Shown piece after piece: positions 25,592-33,862 of a stretch of DNA of 64,000 nucleotides. The stretch spans positions 1,006,010 to 1,070,009 of the forward strand of contig NZ_KK214998.1 in the NCBI RefSeq assembly GCF_000633935.1, given 5' to 3'. Made by a program: the position numbers and the translations under genes. The notes under the pieces are model-generated. The model saw only the letters and a list, made by a program, of their open reading frames with translations, was not told where the DNA came from and ran no database searches. The stretch comes from Ectothiorhodospira haloalkaliphila ATCC 51935. GTDB taxonomy: Bacteria; Pseudomonadota; Gammaproteobacteria; Ectothiorhodospirales; Ectothiorhodospiraceae. Position 1 is the stretch's first letter, and each line of letters starts with the position of its first letter.

Positions 25592-26300
25592 TCCAGTCCG
25601 CCACCGTCTCGATGCGATCCCGCCCCAGGGACTTGGCCCGGTAGAGGGCGTCGTCGGCACAGACGTAGAGCGTGTCGAAACGGGTGCCGGGGGCGCTGGC
25701 AGCCGCGCTCATGGAGGCTGTGACCCGCAGTCCCGGGTGAGCGGGCTCCCGTATATCCCGGATACCGCCACAGATGTCCTCGGCCAGATGCAGCGCGCTG
25801 GCCCAGTGCCCATGGGGCAGGAGGATGGCAAACTCCTCGCCACCCAGGCGCCCGCACAGGGCCTGCCCGGGCGCCCGTGCACACAGTACCCGGGCCACGC
25901 CGACGATCACCCTGTCGCCCACCGGGTGGCCGTAGCGGTCATTGACCTGCTTGAAGTGATCGATGTCCAGCAGCAGCAGGATCACCGTCCCGGAGGCCAT
26001 CAGCGACACCGTTTCGCCGATGAAGGTTTCGCGGTTGAGCAACCCCGTGAGTCCATCGTGCCGGCTTCTGAAGGTCAGTTCTTCGGTGAGTTCCCGCAGT
26101 TTCTGATTGGCCCGGTTGAGTTCACGTTCGGTGCGGTCCGCGTGGTTGATCAGCCGACCCGTGTCACGAATCATGCGGTCGAAGGCCTGGGCAAGATCCG
26201 CCAGGGCACGGTGGGCAATCTCGCCGTTTCCCTGTTCCAGGGCCTCTTTGGCCCGGCTCAGAGCGGCCTTTTCCCGGGCAAACAGGTCGGGCGCGGTCAT
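25575..26300 (-). CDS. siaD: Diguanylate cyclase, SiaD-like
   Basis: Diguanylate cyclase of 241 residues. An N-terminal helical, coiled-coil region (1-80) precedes the GGDEF domain: LLLLDIDHFKQVND, then LGGEEFAILL with an intact GGEEF active site and no RxxD inhibitory site at the usual place. SiaD of Pseudomonas aeruginosa has this layout and is activated by unphosphorylated SiaC. The ATG at 26300 is 1 nt after the siaC-like stop (TGA), indicating tight coupling. Last gene of the operon. Confidence 0.85.
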   Translation of the reverse strand: MTAPDLFAREKAALSRAKEALEQGNGEIAHRALADLAQAFDRMIRDTGRLINHADRTERELNRANQKLRELTEELTFRSRHDGLTGLLNRETFIGETVSLMASGTVILLLLDIDHFKQVNDRYGHPVGDRVIVGVARVLCARAPGQALCGRLGGEEFAILLPHGHWASALHLAEDICGGIRDIREPAHPGLRVTASMSAAASAPGTRFDTLYVCADDALYRAKSLGRDRIETVADWITPDA

Positions 26301-26301
26301 C

Positions 26302-26694
26302 TCAGAGTGCCTGTGTGGGCAGGGAACGAAAATCGATATCGGGGAAGTCCTCGGCCAGTTCCTGTCCGAACTCCAGGATGGTTTCATCGTCCTCGTCATG
26401 AATCCAGTTCAACCGGATGTGATTACCCCGGACGATGGAATAGTTGAGCATGTCCACCAGATTGAAGAGCATCTTGGTGCTGGAACTGTTGAAGTACTTG
26501 AGTTCGATGGTGACCTGGATCTCGGTGTCCTTGCAGCCCTCAAGGAACGCCCGGGTGCGCTCCAGGATGTCATGGTAGAAGGCCACGGCACTCTCCGGGT
26601 AGGACTCCCCGCGCAGGCGCAGATGACAGGCCTCGAAATCGAAGTCCACCTCCGGGGTGTCCGGGCTGGCGGGAATGTAAAGACGATTGTCCAT
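26302..26694 (-). CDS. siaC: SiaC-like phospho-switch protein (DUF1987)
   Basis: Small protein of 130 residues of the SiaC/DUF1987 family. LYIPASPDTPEVDFDF at the N-terminus and LKYFNSSSTKMLFNLVDML (65-83) are family-typical. The Ser/Thr cluster at 70-73 corresponds to the region phosphorylated in SiaC. In Pseudomonas the unphosphorylated form binds and activates the cyclase SiaD. A GGGAG ribosome site precedes the ATG. Confidence 0.85.
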   Translation of the reverse strand: MDNRLYIPASPDTPEVDFDFEACHLRLRGESYPESAVAFYHDILERTRAFLEGCKDTEIQVTIELKYFNSSSTKMLFNLVDMLNYSIVRGNHIRLNWIHDEDDETILEFGQELAEDFPDIDFRSLPTQAL

Positions 26695-26716
26695 CGGTGT
26701 GTTCTCCCATTGAACA

Positions 26717-27283
26717 TCAAAGGTAAGCGCGCAGCGTGAGTGTGAGATCGCCCGTGGGATGTTCACCGATCTCGTAGTCGATGGGTGCGGTGCTGTCCCG
26801 GGCAATGGTGAGCAGCCCAAGGCCTGCGCCCTTGCTGTTGGCCGGCGGTTCGGCGGCGCGCAGTTGCTGGCGGTAGGAACGCTTGATCTCTTCCCGGGAC
26901 ATCTCCCGCAGGGCGGACAGGGTCTGCTGCAGCTGATCGGCCCATTCGCGGGTGACAGGGTTCTTGCAGATGATCTGGAACCGCTCGCCAGAGCGGCAGA
27001 TGCACACCGACCCGGCACGCATCTCCCCGGCCGACGCATCATCCGCATGCAAGGGATCGCTGGAATAGTGGATGATGTTCTGCGCCATCTCGATGAAGAT
27101 GGAAAACAGCTTGCGCCGGGTGCTGCCCGAAGTCTCGCTGGCTTCCAGCCGCAGCTTCACTGCGTCGCCGATGGCATGGATGATGTTCTGGGAGAAATCC
27201 CCCACGTAGTAGAAGATCAGGTCGCCGTTTTGCCGTGCGCAGTCCTGGGGCTTTTCGGCACAGATGCACAGTGCTTGATTCAT
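26717..27283 (-). CDS. siaB: SiaB-like anti-sigma-type kinase (DUF6272)
   Basis: Protein of 188 residues with an HATPase-type fold: FIEMAQNIIHYS carries the N-box pattern ExxxN and NSKGAGLGLLTIAR the G-box. It matches SiaB, the kinase that phosphorylates SiaC. The ATG at 27283 follows GAGG; the frame is open further upstream into the phosphatase gene, but that part is not conserved-looking. Gap to the phosphatase gene is 10 nt and to siaC 22 nt. Confidence 0.8.
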   Translation of the reverse strand: MNQALCICAEKPQDCARQNGDLIFYYVGDFSQNIIHAIGDAVKLRLEASETSGSTRRKLFSIFIEMAQNIIHYSSDPLHADDASAGEMRAGSVCICRSGERFQIICKNPVTREWADQLQQTLSALREMSREEIKRSYRQQLRAAEPPANSKGAGLGLLTIARDSTAPIDYEIGEHPTGDLTLTLRAYL

Positions 27284-27293
27284 TGGGGAAACC

Positions 27294-28577
27294 TCAGCAG
27301 GAAGGATGTCCGGGCAATGCCAGGGCGATGAGGGTGATGTCGTCACGGGGAGGCTCGTCCCCGCGATAGTCGTCCAGAGCCTTCTCAAGCGCCTTGCCCT
27401 GCCCGGCCAGGCTCAGGTGTCGTGTCTCCAGCAGGCATTGGCGCAGGCGCTTCTTGCCAAAGGCGATGCGCTTGTCGCCGCCGATCTGGTCGATCACACC
27501 ATCACTGACCAGATAGAGCCTTTCTCCCGGATGGCATTCCAGTGTCTGGTTTTGCCACTCCTGATCCCAATGGATGCCCGTGTAACCCACGCCCGCCCGG
27601 TCGCCCTTGACCGCCTCGCACTGCCCCTGCGTGCCGGGCATCAGGCGGAACAGGGGCATGTGGGCACCGGCATGACGAATCTGCTGTCTGGTGGCGTGGT
27701 AACGCAGGATCGCCCCATCCAGACCATCGTCGGAGTTCTCCAGTCGATGGGCGTGGCGGTCGCAGCCCATCTGCTGATTCAGGCTCTGCTTGATACGGCG
27801 ATTCATGGCCTTGAGCAGGGCCGCCGGGTCATCCGGACCGTGTTCGGCAAGGGCCCGTTCCAGGGCCGCGACGGCGATCAGGGTCATGAAGGCACCTGGC
27901 ACACCATGGCCCGTGCAGTCGAACAGGCCCACCAGGAATCCGTCGGACAGAGGCAGGAAGTGGTAGAAGTCGCCGCCCACCACATCCCGGGGGCGCCAGC
28001 ACAGCCAGTGCTGTTCCGGCAGAGCTTCGGCCATGGCCTGACAGGACGGCTTCAGCAGCGACGACTGCAGGATGCTGGCGTAATCGATGCTTTCTCTCAG
28101 CTGCCGGTGCTGTCGCTCCTGGAGTTCCGTCATCGCCTGCATCAGATCCAGCATCTGACCCACACCCACGTATTCGCCATCCTCCACCAGAATGAAGCCA
28201 TCGACGAACACCTTTTCGCCGGCCTGGATGGCCAGTGATGTCAGTTCGTGAATGGGAAGGCCGGCCTCCACCACCAGAGGGCTCTTGTCCATGAACGCAA
28301 TGCAGCTCTGCCGGCTGTACAGCTCCGGATAGAACGGTTTCGCCATCATGTTGTGGAACAGGCTGCGATTGATCAGCCCCATGGGACGCTGCCCGAAGGT
28401 GACGGGCAGATTCTGCAGGGCCCGATCCGCGGCGAAGCGCTCGGCGATCTCCTCGTTGGTGTGTTCCGGATGGGCCGGCTCCACATGAACGAGCAGATCC
28501 CGGCCAATCCGGCGATCCATGGGCGTGCCGCGGTGATCAACCCGCTGAGGGGGTCGCGAGGGAAGCGTGCTGGTCAT
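27294..28577 (-). CDS. siaA: SiaA-like PP2C phosphatase with CBS-like input domain
   Basis: Protein of 427 residues. The C-terminal PP2C/SpoIIE domain has DVVGGDFYHF, FDCTGHGVPGAFMTL, SDGVIDQ and RDDITLIAL, the metal-binding aspartates of the family. It should dephosphorylate the SiaC-like protein. Instead of the membrane sensor of P. aeruginosa SiaA, residues about 25-155 form a cytosolic CBS-like pair (LPVTFGQRPMGLINRS; FMDKSPLVVE; DGEYVGVGQMLDLM), joined by a coiled coil. The ATG at 28577 follows AAGAG; a TTG at 28604 is less likely. First gene of the operon. Confidence 0.83.
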   Translation of the reverse strand: MTSTLPSRPPQRVDHRGTPMDRRIGRDLLVHVEPAHPEHTNEEIAERFAADRALQNLPVTFGQRPMGLINRSLFHNMMAKPFYPELYSRQSCIAFMDKSPLVVEAGLPIHELTSLAIQAGEKVFVDGFILVEDGEYVGVGQMLDLMQAMTELQERQHRQLRESIDYASILQSSLLKPSCQAMAEALPEQHWLCWRPRDVVGGDFYHFLPLSDGFLVGLFDCTGHGVPGAFMTLIAVAALERALAEHGPDDPAALLKAMNRRIKQSLNQQMGCDRHAHRLENSDDGLDGAILRYHATRQQIRHAGAHMPLFRLMPGTQGQCEAVKGDRAGVGYTGIHWDQEWQNQTLECHPGERLYLVSDGVIDQIGGDKRIAFGKKRLRQCLLETRHLSLAGQGKALEKALDDYRGDEPPRDDITLIALALPGHPSC

Positions 28578-28768
28578 GACGTCTCTTGGGTGAGGTCTTG
28601 GCAAGACCCCACGACTGGTTCACCTGAGAATCAGAGTCGCCATGTTAGAGACGGAGTATGACAGGGGTTTGATAGGGGCGGCTCGTGGCGACCGTTCATC
28701 ACCGTGCCATTAACGTACGTCGGACAGCCCTGCGGACCTCCTGGCTGAACAACGGGCAGGCGGCTTCA

Positions 28769-28797
28769 TTGACCAGGCAATGCGAATGCATTACCTT
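28769..28797 (+). promoter_or_regulatory. Candidate sigma-70 promoter of prlF-yhaV
   Basis: TTGACC (28769-28774) and TACCTT (28792-28797) are separated by 17 bp, 40 bp before the prlF start. The spacer contains a small palindrome, AATGCATT, that could be an autoregulatory operator. Confidence 0.35.
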
Positions 28798-28837
28798 CTT
28801 CCCGTAACCCTTGCAGTGCCGCCGGGCGGAGAACGAC

Positions 28838-29173
28838 ATGAACACGACCATTGAAGCTGACTCCACTCTGACAGATCGCTACCAGACAACGGTGCCGGCA
28901 ACGGTTCGTCATGCCCTGAAGCTGAAACGCCGTGACCGGATCCACTACACCATTCGCCCGAATGGGGAAGTGGTGCTCTCACGTGCGAGTGACGAGTCCA
29001 GCCGAGATCCCGTGATGACCAGTTTCCTGGCCTTCCTGGAGCGCGATCTGCAGGAGCATCCGGAAAACATTCAGGCGGTCACTGTCAGCACATTTGCCGA
29101 GGCTGAGCGTCTCACGTCAGGCGTTGAAGTGGATATGGACGAGGTGTTGCCAGAGGATGACGACGACGCATGA
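28838..29173 (+). CDS. prlF: PrlF-type antitoxin
   Basis: Antitoxin of 111 residues of the PrlF/SohA family. An AbrB-like N-terminal fold (STLTDRYQTTVPATVRHALK) is followed by an acidic C-terminus ending DEVLPEDDDDA that would bind the toxin. GGAG precedes the ATG at 28838. It overlaps the yhaV gene by 4 bp (ATGA), so the two are translationally coupled. Complexes of this kind usually repress their own promoter. Confidence 0.88.
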   Translation: MNTTIEADSTLTDRYQTTVPATVRHALKLKRRDRIHYTIRPNGEVVLSRASDESSRDPVMTSFLAFLERDLQEHPENIQAVTVSTFAEAERLTSGVEVDMDEVLPEDDDDA

Positions 29174-29700
29174 CCGCGCTGAAGGTGAACGGATGGACCA
29201 TTTACGCCCATCCACTGTTCATTGAACAGGTCGAAATGCTCACCGAAAAGGTGAAACGACTCCAGGAAAAGGATCCCGTTGGATATCGCGGCAAACCAGC
29301 CACCAAGCGCCTTGCAGCCATCGTGAAACTGGCCTTGAACGACATTCCCCAAGATCCCTCGGGGCCTCAGTACCGTCAAGGGAACACCCTCGGCACGGAG
29401 CACAGCCATTGGCGTCGGGCCAAGTTCTACCAGCAGTACCGGCTGTTCTTTCGCTACGACCTCGCCAGCAGGATTATCGTTTACGCCTGGGTGAACGACG
29501 AATCCACCAAGCGCGCCTACGACAGCAAGCATGACGCTTACGCCGTCTTCCAAAAGATGCTCAGGGAGGGTCATCCACCCGATGGCTGGCAAACCTTACG
29601 GGAGGCAGCCAAGAGCCATGGCGAGCGCTTCAGGGCGCTTCTGGGTGCAGCAGACGAGACCGTTGATGATCAGGCCATCTGCCGCGCCAGATCGCCGTAG
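29170..29700 (+). CDS. yhaV: YhaV-type ribonuclease toxin
   Basis: RelE-superfamily mRNA interferase of 176 residues, about the normal length for YhaV. WTIYAHPLFIEQVEML at the start, GTEHSHWRRAKFYQQYRLFF in the middle and YAWVNDESTKRAY follow the family. The gene appears intact, so the pair may be functional. It is convergent with the YihY-type gene, 25 bp away. Confidence 0.88.
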   Translation: MTALKVNGWTIYAHPLFIEQVEMLTEKVKRLQEKDPVGYRGKPATKRLAAIVKLALNDIPQDPSGPQYRQGNTLGTEHSHWRRAKFYQQYRLFFRYDLASRIIVYAWVNDESTKRAYDSKHDAYAVFQKMLREGHPPDGWQTLREAAKSHGERFRALLGAADETVDDQAICRARSP

Positions 29701-29725
29701 ATCAGTCGTTCGTCATGGATTTTCC

Positions 29726-31093
29726 TCAGGTCGAGGCGGCCTGCCCGGGCGAGACTCCATCTTCCTTCTTCGGCTGCTGATGCACCAGATCACGCAGTGA
29801 CTGACTGGCCAGGGCGCCATCCAGCGCCTGTTCCATCTCCTGGCAGACCCGGGCCACCTGGTCATCCAGGCTGGGCTCCTGCTCGCCGGGAAGGGAGTTG
29901 CCGTAGCCCCGCACCGCATCGAGGATATCCTTGAGCGCGATCTGGCCCAGGTCCCGCCCCGGCAGGTAGCGGGTGGGGTATTTCGATGTGGGGACCAACA
30001 GCCCCGCCTTCTCCAGGGCCTGCAGCACCCGGTCCAGGGCCTCCTCGGGCAGACCCACATGATGCGCCAGTTCCCCGCGGGACAGGGGCTCACCGCCCTC
30101 ATAGAAACGCGCCCCCAGGATCTGCATCAGGCGCAGCGCCAGACGCTCCTGCAGATTGCCTGACAGGGTGGCCGAATCTCCATCGGTGATCAGCAGATAG
30201 GTGGGATTCTGCAGGTAGAAGGCCACCTGCGACCCCACCAGCAGGATCAGCCAGTTCAGATACAGCCAGAACAGCAGCATGATCATGATGGCAAAGCCGG
30301 AATAGATGGCGTCGTACCGGGTGGAGCCCGCCATCATGGACGCAAACCCCCATCCCACGCTCTGCCAGAGGATGGCAGCCACCAGCGCACCGATCAGTGC
30401 CGGCAGCGGCCGCACATGGGTGTTGGGCACGAACACATAGATGAACGTGAAGGCCAGGGTCACCAGAAGGTAGGGCACCAGCTTGGACAACAGCTCCACC
30501 GACTGACCCACGACCCCGTATTCCATCGCCTGCTGCACGATGTCGGTCGCCATCACCGTGCCGGTGATCCCCAGGGCGGAAAAGACCAGCACCGGCCCCA
30601 CCAGGATCACACTCAGATAATTGGAAAACTTCTGCACGAAATTGCGGGGCGTGTGCACGTGCCAGATGTAGTTGAAGGCCGCCTCCACCTTCTGGATCAG
30701 CCCCACCACCGTGAAGAACAGGAAGATCAGGCCGATGAACCCCAGCACCCCCACGCGCATGTTCTCCACGAACTCCACGACGTTGGCAACCACCTCCTCC
30801 CCCTGCTCCCCCAGGGGCTCCAGCAGCGTGAGCAGGAAGGGCTCCACCGCATTGTGGGCACCAAAGGCCTTGAGCACGGAAAAGGACAGCGCCAGCAACG
30901 GCACCACGGACAGCAGGCTGGTATACACCAGACTCATGGCATGCAGATTCAGCTGACCGCCGGACACCTCCCGGCCGATGCCCATCATGGCCCGCACGGC
31001 ACCCACCGACCAGGCCTGGGAGCGGGACATGCGCCGGATATCCCCCTGCTCCACCATGCGTTTGATCTGTAGGGACTGTTCCTTGATCTTCAT
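29726..31093 (-). CDS. YihY/BrkB family inner-membrane protein
   Basis: Membrane protein of 455 residues with about six membrane segments (30-300) and a C-terminal cytosolic region resembling a winged helix (LGARFYEGGEPLSRGELAHHVGL). LHAMSLVYTSLLSVVPLLAL is the diagnostic first segment. Homologues were long called ribonuclease BN, but tRNA processing belongs to RNase Z, and the function here is unknown. The ATG at 31093 lacks a good ribosome site; ATG 31057 is an alternative. Confidence 0.85.
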   Translation of the reverse strand: MKIKEQSLQIKRMVEQGDIRRMSRSQAWSVGAVRAMMGIGREVSGGQLNLHAMSLVYTSLLSVVPLLALSFSVLKAFGAHNAVEPFLLTLLEPLGEQGEEVVANVVEFVENMRVGVLGFIGLIFLFFTVVGLIQKVEAAFNYIWHVHTPRNFVQKFSNYLSVILVGPVLVFSALGITGTVMATDIVQQAMEYGVVGQSVELLSKLVPYLLVTLAFTFIYVFVPNTHVRPLPALIGALVAAILWQSVGWGFASMMAGSTRYDAIYSGFAIMIMLLFWLYLNWLILLVGSQVAFYLQNPTYLLITDGDSATLSGNLQERLALRLMQILGARFYEGGEPLSRGELAHHVGLPEEALDRVLQALEKAGLLVPTSKYPTRYLPGRDLGQIALKDILDAVRGYGNSLPGEQEPSLDDQVARVCQEMEQALDGALASQSLRDLVHQQPKKEDGVSPGQAAST

Positions 31094-31235
31094 GGTCAGG
31101 TATCTTTCAGGTGGCCAATGCTGTCAGGATACAAGCCACGACAGGATCAAACCATACCGGCCCGGGCCGACTGGCCATTCATCATAAGTCGCCTCTAAAA
31201 TGCCGGGCTTCGCAAACCCCAAGGAGGAGCCAGCC

Positions 31236-31736
31236 ATGACCATCCAGACCGGTGAGCCGATTCCCGAGGTCACCCTGCGCATCATGACACCCGCGGGGGA
31301 CCAGCCCATCTCCACCTCGGAGCTCTTCACCGGTTTCCGGGTGGCCCTGTTCGCCGTCCCCGGCGCCTTCACCCCCGCCTGCTCCGGCATCCACCTGCCC
31401 GGCTTCATCGCCCGCCATGATCGGCTCAAGGCGGCTGGGATTGAGAGGGTGATGTGCGTGGCGGTGAATGACATCTTCGTGCTCAATGCCTGGGGAGAGA
31501 TCCATGAAGTGGGCGACCGCATCCTCATGGTCGCCGACGGCAACGCCGACTTCACCCGAGCCGTCGGCCTGGACGTGGACGCCTCCGGCGGCGGCATGGG
31601 CACCCGCTCCCGACGCTATGCCATGATCGTGGACAATGGCCGGGTGGAATGGCTCGGCGTGGACAAGCCCCGGCAGGTGGTGGAAAGCTCTGCCGACGCC
31701 GTGCTTGAAGCGCTGGGTGTGAAGAGTGGATCCTGA
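31236..31736 (+). CDS. Peroxiredoxin, Prx5 type
   Basis: Thiol peroxidase of 166 residues reducing hydrogen peroxide and organic hydroperoxides. VPGAFTPACSGIHLPGF holds the peroxidatic Cys49 in the PxxxTxxC context. A second cysteine occurs at position 74 and its role is unclear. The ATG at 31236 follows GGAGGAG, which fixes the start. It appears monocistronic and is followed by a repeat-rich intergenic region. Confidence 0.9.
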   Translation: MTIQTGEPIPEVTLRIMTPAGDQPISTSELFTGFRVALFAVPGAFTPACSGIHLPGFIARHDRLKAAGIERVMCVAVNDIFVLNAWGEIHEVGDRILMVADGNADFTRAVGLDVDASGGGMGTRSRRYAMIVDNGRVEWLGVDKPRQVVESSADAVLEALGVKSGS

Positions 31737-31757
31737 GGGGTGCCCCGTGATTCGGCG

Positions 31758-31794
31758 CCCTCACCCCAACCCCTCTCCCCAAGGGGAGAGGGGC
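31758..31794. repeat. Palindromic repeat, family A
   Basis: CCCTCACCCCAACC runs into the hairpin CCCTCTCCCC / GGGGAGAGGG, 21 bp after the peroxiredoxin stop. The hairpin could end transcription, but no U-run follows. Confidence 0.85.
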
Positions 31795-31797
31795 CCG

Positions 31798-31837
31798 GCC
31801 ACCGATAGCCACCGATAGCCACCGATAGCCACCGATG
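31798..31837. repeat. 10-bp tandem repeat, four copies
   Basis: Four head-to-tail copies of GCCACCGATA, the last with one mismatch, lie directly after a family A palindrome. No coding role is visible. Confidence 0.9.
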
Positions 31838-31902
31838 CTGAGTCGCCTCAGCGGGGGCGGGTTCCTGGAGGCGGGTGTTCACCGCATGGATGCGGTGGCC
31901 AA

Positions 31903-32016
31903 GCCTACAGGGACGTATTCACGGCGTCCCGCCGCAAGGAATGCGGCCCCGATGAGGGGAACCACCACCGAAGCACACCCCGGGCACGCCTTTCGCGGGC
32001 AAGGCCCGCTCCCACA
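31903..32016. repeat. Intergenic repeat block (family B core and short palindrome)
   Basis: Bases 31903-31939 match 46652-46688 at all but about four of 37 positions. At 31990-32016 a short palindrome, CGCGGGC with GCCCGC, is followed by TCCCACA, like the REP sequences of pseudomonads. Together with the two preceding repeats they fill most of the 332-bp gap between the peroxiredoxin and antiporter genes. No gene is seen in that gap. Confidence 0.7.
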
Positions 32017-32068
32017 AGCTCACACAAGACCCAACCCAGGCACCCCAAACCAGACTACATCAACAACC

Positions 32069-33862
32069 TCACCCCAACGACAACGCCAGCACCAGGAACA
32101 CCCCCAGCACCAGCCCCAGGAAAAGTACCCCCATCACCTCCCACTGCACCATCCGGCGCTCCCCCCGGACCGCCCAGGCCAGTACCCCGTTCCAGAAACC
32201 CCGGACACCCTCACCCAGCAACTCCATGACCCCATCCCAAAGGGAATGAACCCGCCCCGGCACACCCCCGAAGACCCGTAACCACCAGCCACCCAGGCGC
32301 TCCAGCGGCACCCACACATCGCCCTCAGGAATCCATCCCGGCATGCCCCAGCCGCGCCAGCGGGCCACCGCCCAGCCCAGCAGACCGACCACCAGCCCCA
32401 ACAGCATCGGCCAGAGCACCGACCACAATCGATAGGCATCCAGCGAAGCCTCCGTCCAGTCCGGCACCCAGAACCACGGCAACAGCACACCCGCCACCAC
32501 CAGCACCAGCCAGGGCATCGACATCGACAGCGGCAGGGGCCGCGAAGGCCCCCGCTCACGCAACATCACCGCCACCAGCCGCACCATCAACAGTGTCGTC
32601 CCCGCCGCCGCCAGCGTCAGCACCCACAGCACCACCGACAGATCCGCCAGCGGCCCCTCCATGGGCACCTTCAGGGCCGTCTTGGCCACCCAGCCCGAAG
32701 TCAGCGGCAAACCCGCCAATGCCAGCGCCGGCAAACCCACATAGGCCAGAATCCACGGCCCCCGCACCCGGCCCGCAATCCCCACACACAGAAACAGCGC
32801 CCCCTTCGCCAGACCATGATGCATCGCATAAAAGCCCACCACCGCCATCAGGACCGGCGCCAGGGCAGGCACCTGGATCGCCACACCCAGCCCCGCAATC
32901 ATCAGCCCCATCTGACTGATGCTCGAATACGCCAGGATCGTCTTCGGTCGCGACTGGAACACCCCGGCCACCACCCCGAACCATGCCCCCAGCAACCCCA
33001 GCACCACCAGCAGATCACCCACCCAGAGCGTGGCCTCTCCTTCGGGCAGCAGACGCATCCACCCCAACAGACCCGCCTTGATCATCGCCCCCGACAGCAC
33101 CGCACTCGCCGGTGTCGGCGCCGCCGGATGCGCCAGCGGCAACCAAAGATGCAGGGGCAACAAGCCCGCCTTGATGCCCAGCCCGATGAGCAGCAACGCG
33201 GCCGCCAGAGGACTGGCCGGCGCCTCCGAAGCCAGTTCCGCCAGGGAATGCCCGCCCGCACCGTGCACCAGCAGCACCAGCCCGGAAAACAGCGCCACCT
33301 CCCCCAGCATGGTCATGCCCAGGTAAACCCAGCCCGCCCGCCAGGCCTCCCGGGTGCGCTCATGCACCACCAGGCCCACCGACGACAGGCTCATGAGGGC
33401 GAAAAAGGCGTAGAAGACCATGGCATCCCCCGCCAGGATCAACCCCAGATTGCCCGCCATGGCCAGCAGGAAGAAGACATGAAAGCGCACCAGTCCCGGC
33501 TCTGTGGGAGCGGCCCCCGGCCGCGAATGGCGGTGCTCCGAACCTATCAGCCTAGACACGCCCGCTCCCGCGCTGCCCCCCAGATACCCCTGGGCAAAGA
33601 CCGCCGCCGCCCCCCACAGCAGTGCCGTGACCAGCAGCAGCCCCCGCCCGATGGGATCCAGGGCCAGTTCAGCCCCCAGGAGCACCGCCGGATACTCCGC
33701 CGATGCCCCCACGGGCAATAACACCGCCCCCAGCAACGCCGGCAACACTGCCAGCGGCGTCAGGCGCCAGAGGGCACCCCGCCCGTCCAGGGCCAGCAGG
33801 AAGGCCAGCAGCAGCGGCATGCCGGGGATCAAGGCCAGCCAGGGAGCGACGGCCGCGCTCAT
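32069..33862 (-). CDS. Proton-conducting antiporter-like subunit (HyfB/NuoL class)
   Basis: Membrane protein of 597 residues with about 14 membrane segments, related to the NuoL/M/N and MrpA/D ion-pumping subunits. GIKAGLLPLHLWLPLAHPAA contains the conserved lysine of the ion channel and GAMIKAGLLGW a second. An unusual insert near residues 96-123 is encoded by a palindromic repeat (33504-33527 and flank). It is the last of nine genes in the operon and overlaps its neighbour by 4 bp. It may stand in for part of MrpA. Confidence 0.8.
   Translation of the reverse strand: MSAAVAPWLALIPGMPLLLAFLLALDGRGALWRLTPLAVLPALLGAVLLPVGASAEYPAVLLGAELALDPIGRGLLLVTALLWGAAAVFAQGYLGGSAGAGVSRLIGSEHRHSRPGAAPTEPGLVRFHVFFLLAMAGNLGLILAGDAMVFYAFFALMSLSSVGLVVHERTREAWRAGWVYLGMTMLGEVALFSGLVLLVHGAGGHSLAELASEAPASPLAAALLLIGLGIKAGLLPLHLWLPLAHPAAPTPASAVLSGAMIKAGLLGWMRLLPEGEATLWVGDLLVVLGLLGAWFGVVAGVFQSRPKTILAYSSISQMGLMIAGLGVAIQVPALAPVLMAVVGFYAMHHGLAKGALFLCVGIAGRVRGPWILAYVGLPALALAGLPLTSGWVAKTALKVPMEGPLADLSVVLWVLTLAAAGTTLLMVRLVAVMLRERGPSRPLPLSMSMPWLVLVVAGVLLPWFWVPDWTEASLDAYRLWSVLWPMLLGLVVGLLGWAVARWRGWGMPGWIPEGDVWVPLERLGGWWLRVFGGVPGRVHSLWDGVMELLGEGVRGFWNGVLAWAVRGERRMVQWEVMGVLFLGLVLGVFLVLALSLG
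33504..33527. repeat. Palindromic repeat, family B, inside a coding region
   Basis: These 24 bases match the arm of the large palindrome at 46535-46566, differing at one position. They sit in frame in the antiporter gene and add a polar, Pro/Arg/Ser-rich stretch between two membrane segments. Confidence 0.75.

Noticed and set aside
29726-31093. Annotation of the YihY-type protein as ribonuclease BN
   Set aside because: The name came from a mistaken gene assignment; the protein is a multi-pass membrane protein with no nuclease motif.
31798-31837. CRISPR-like array
   Set aside because: The 10-bp units are directly adjacent without spacers, so this is a simple tandem repeat.
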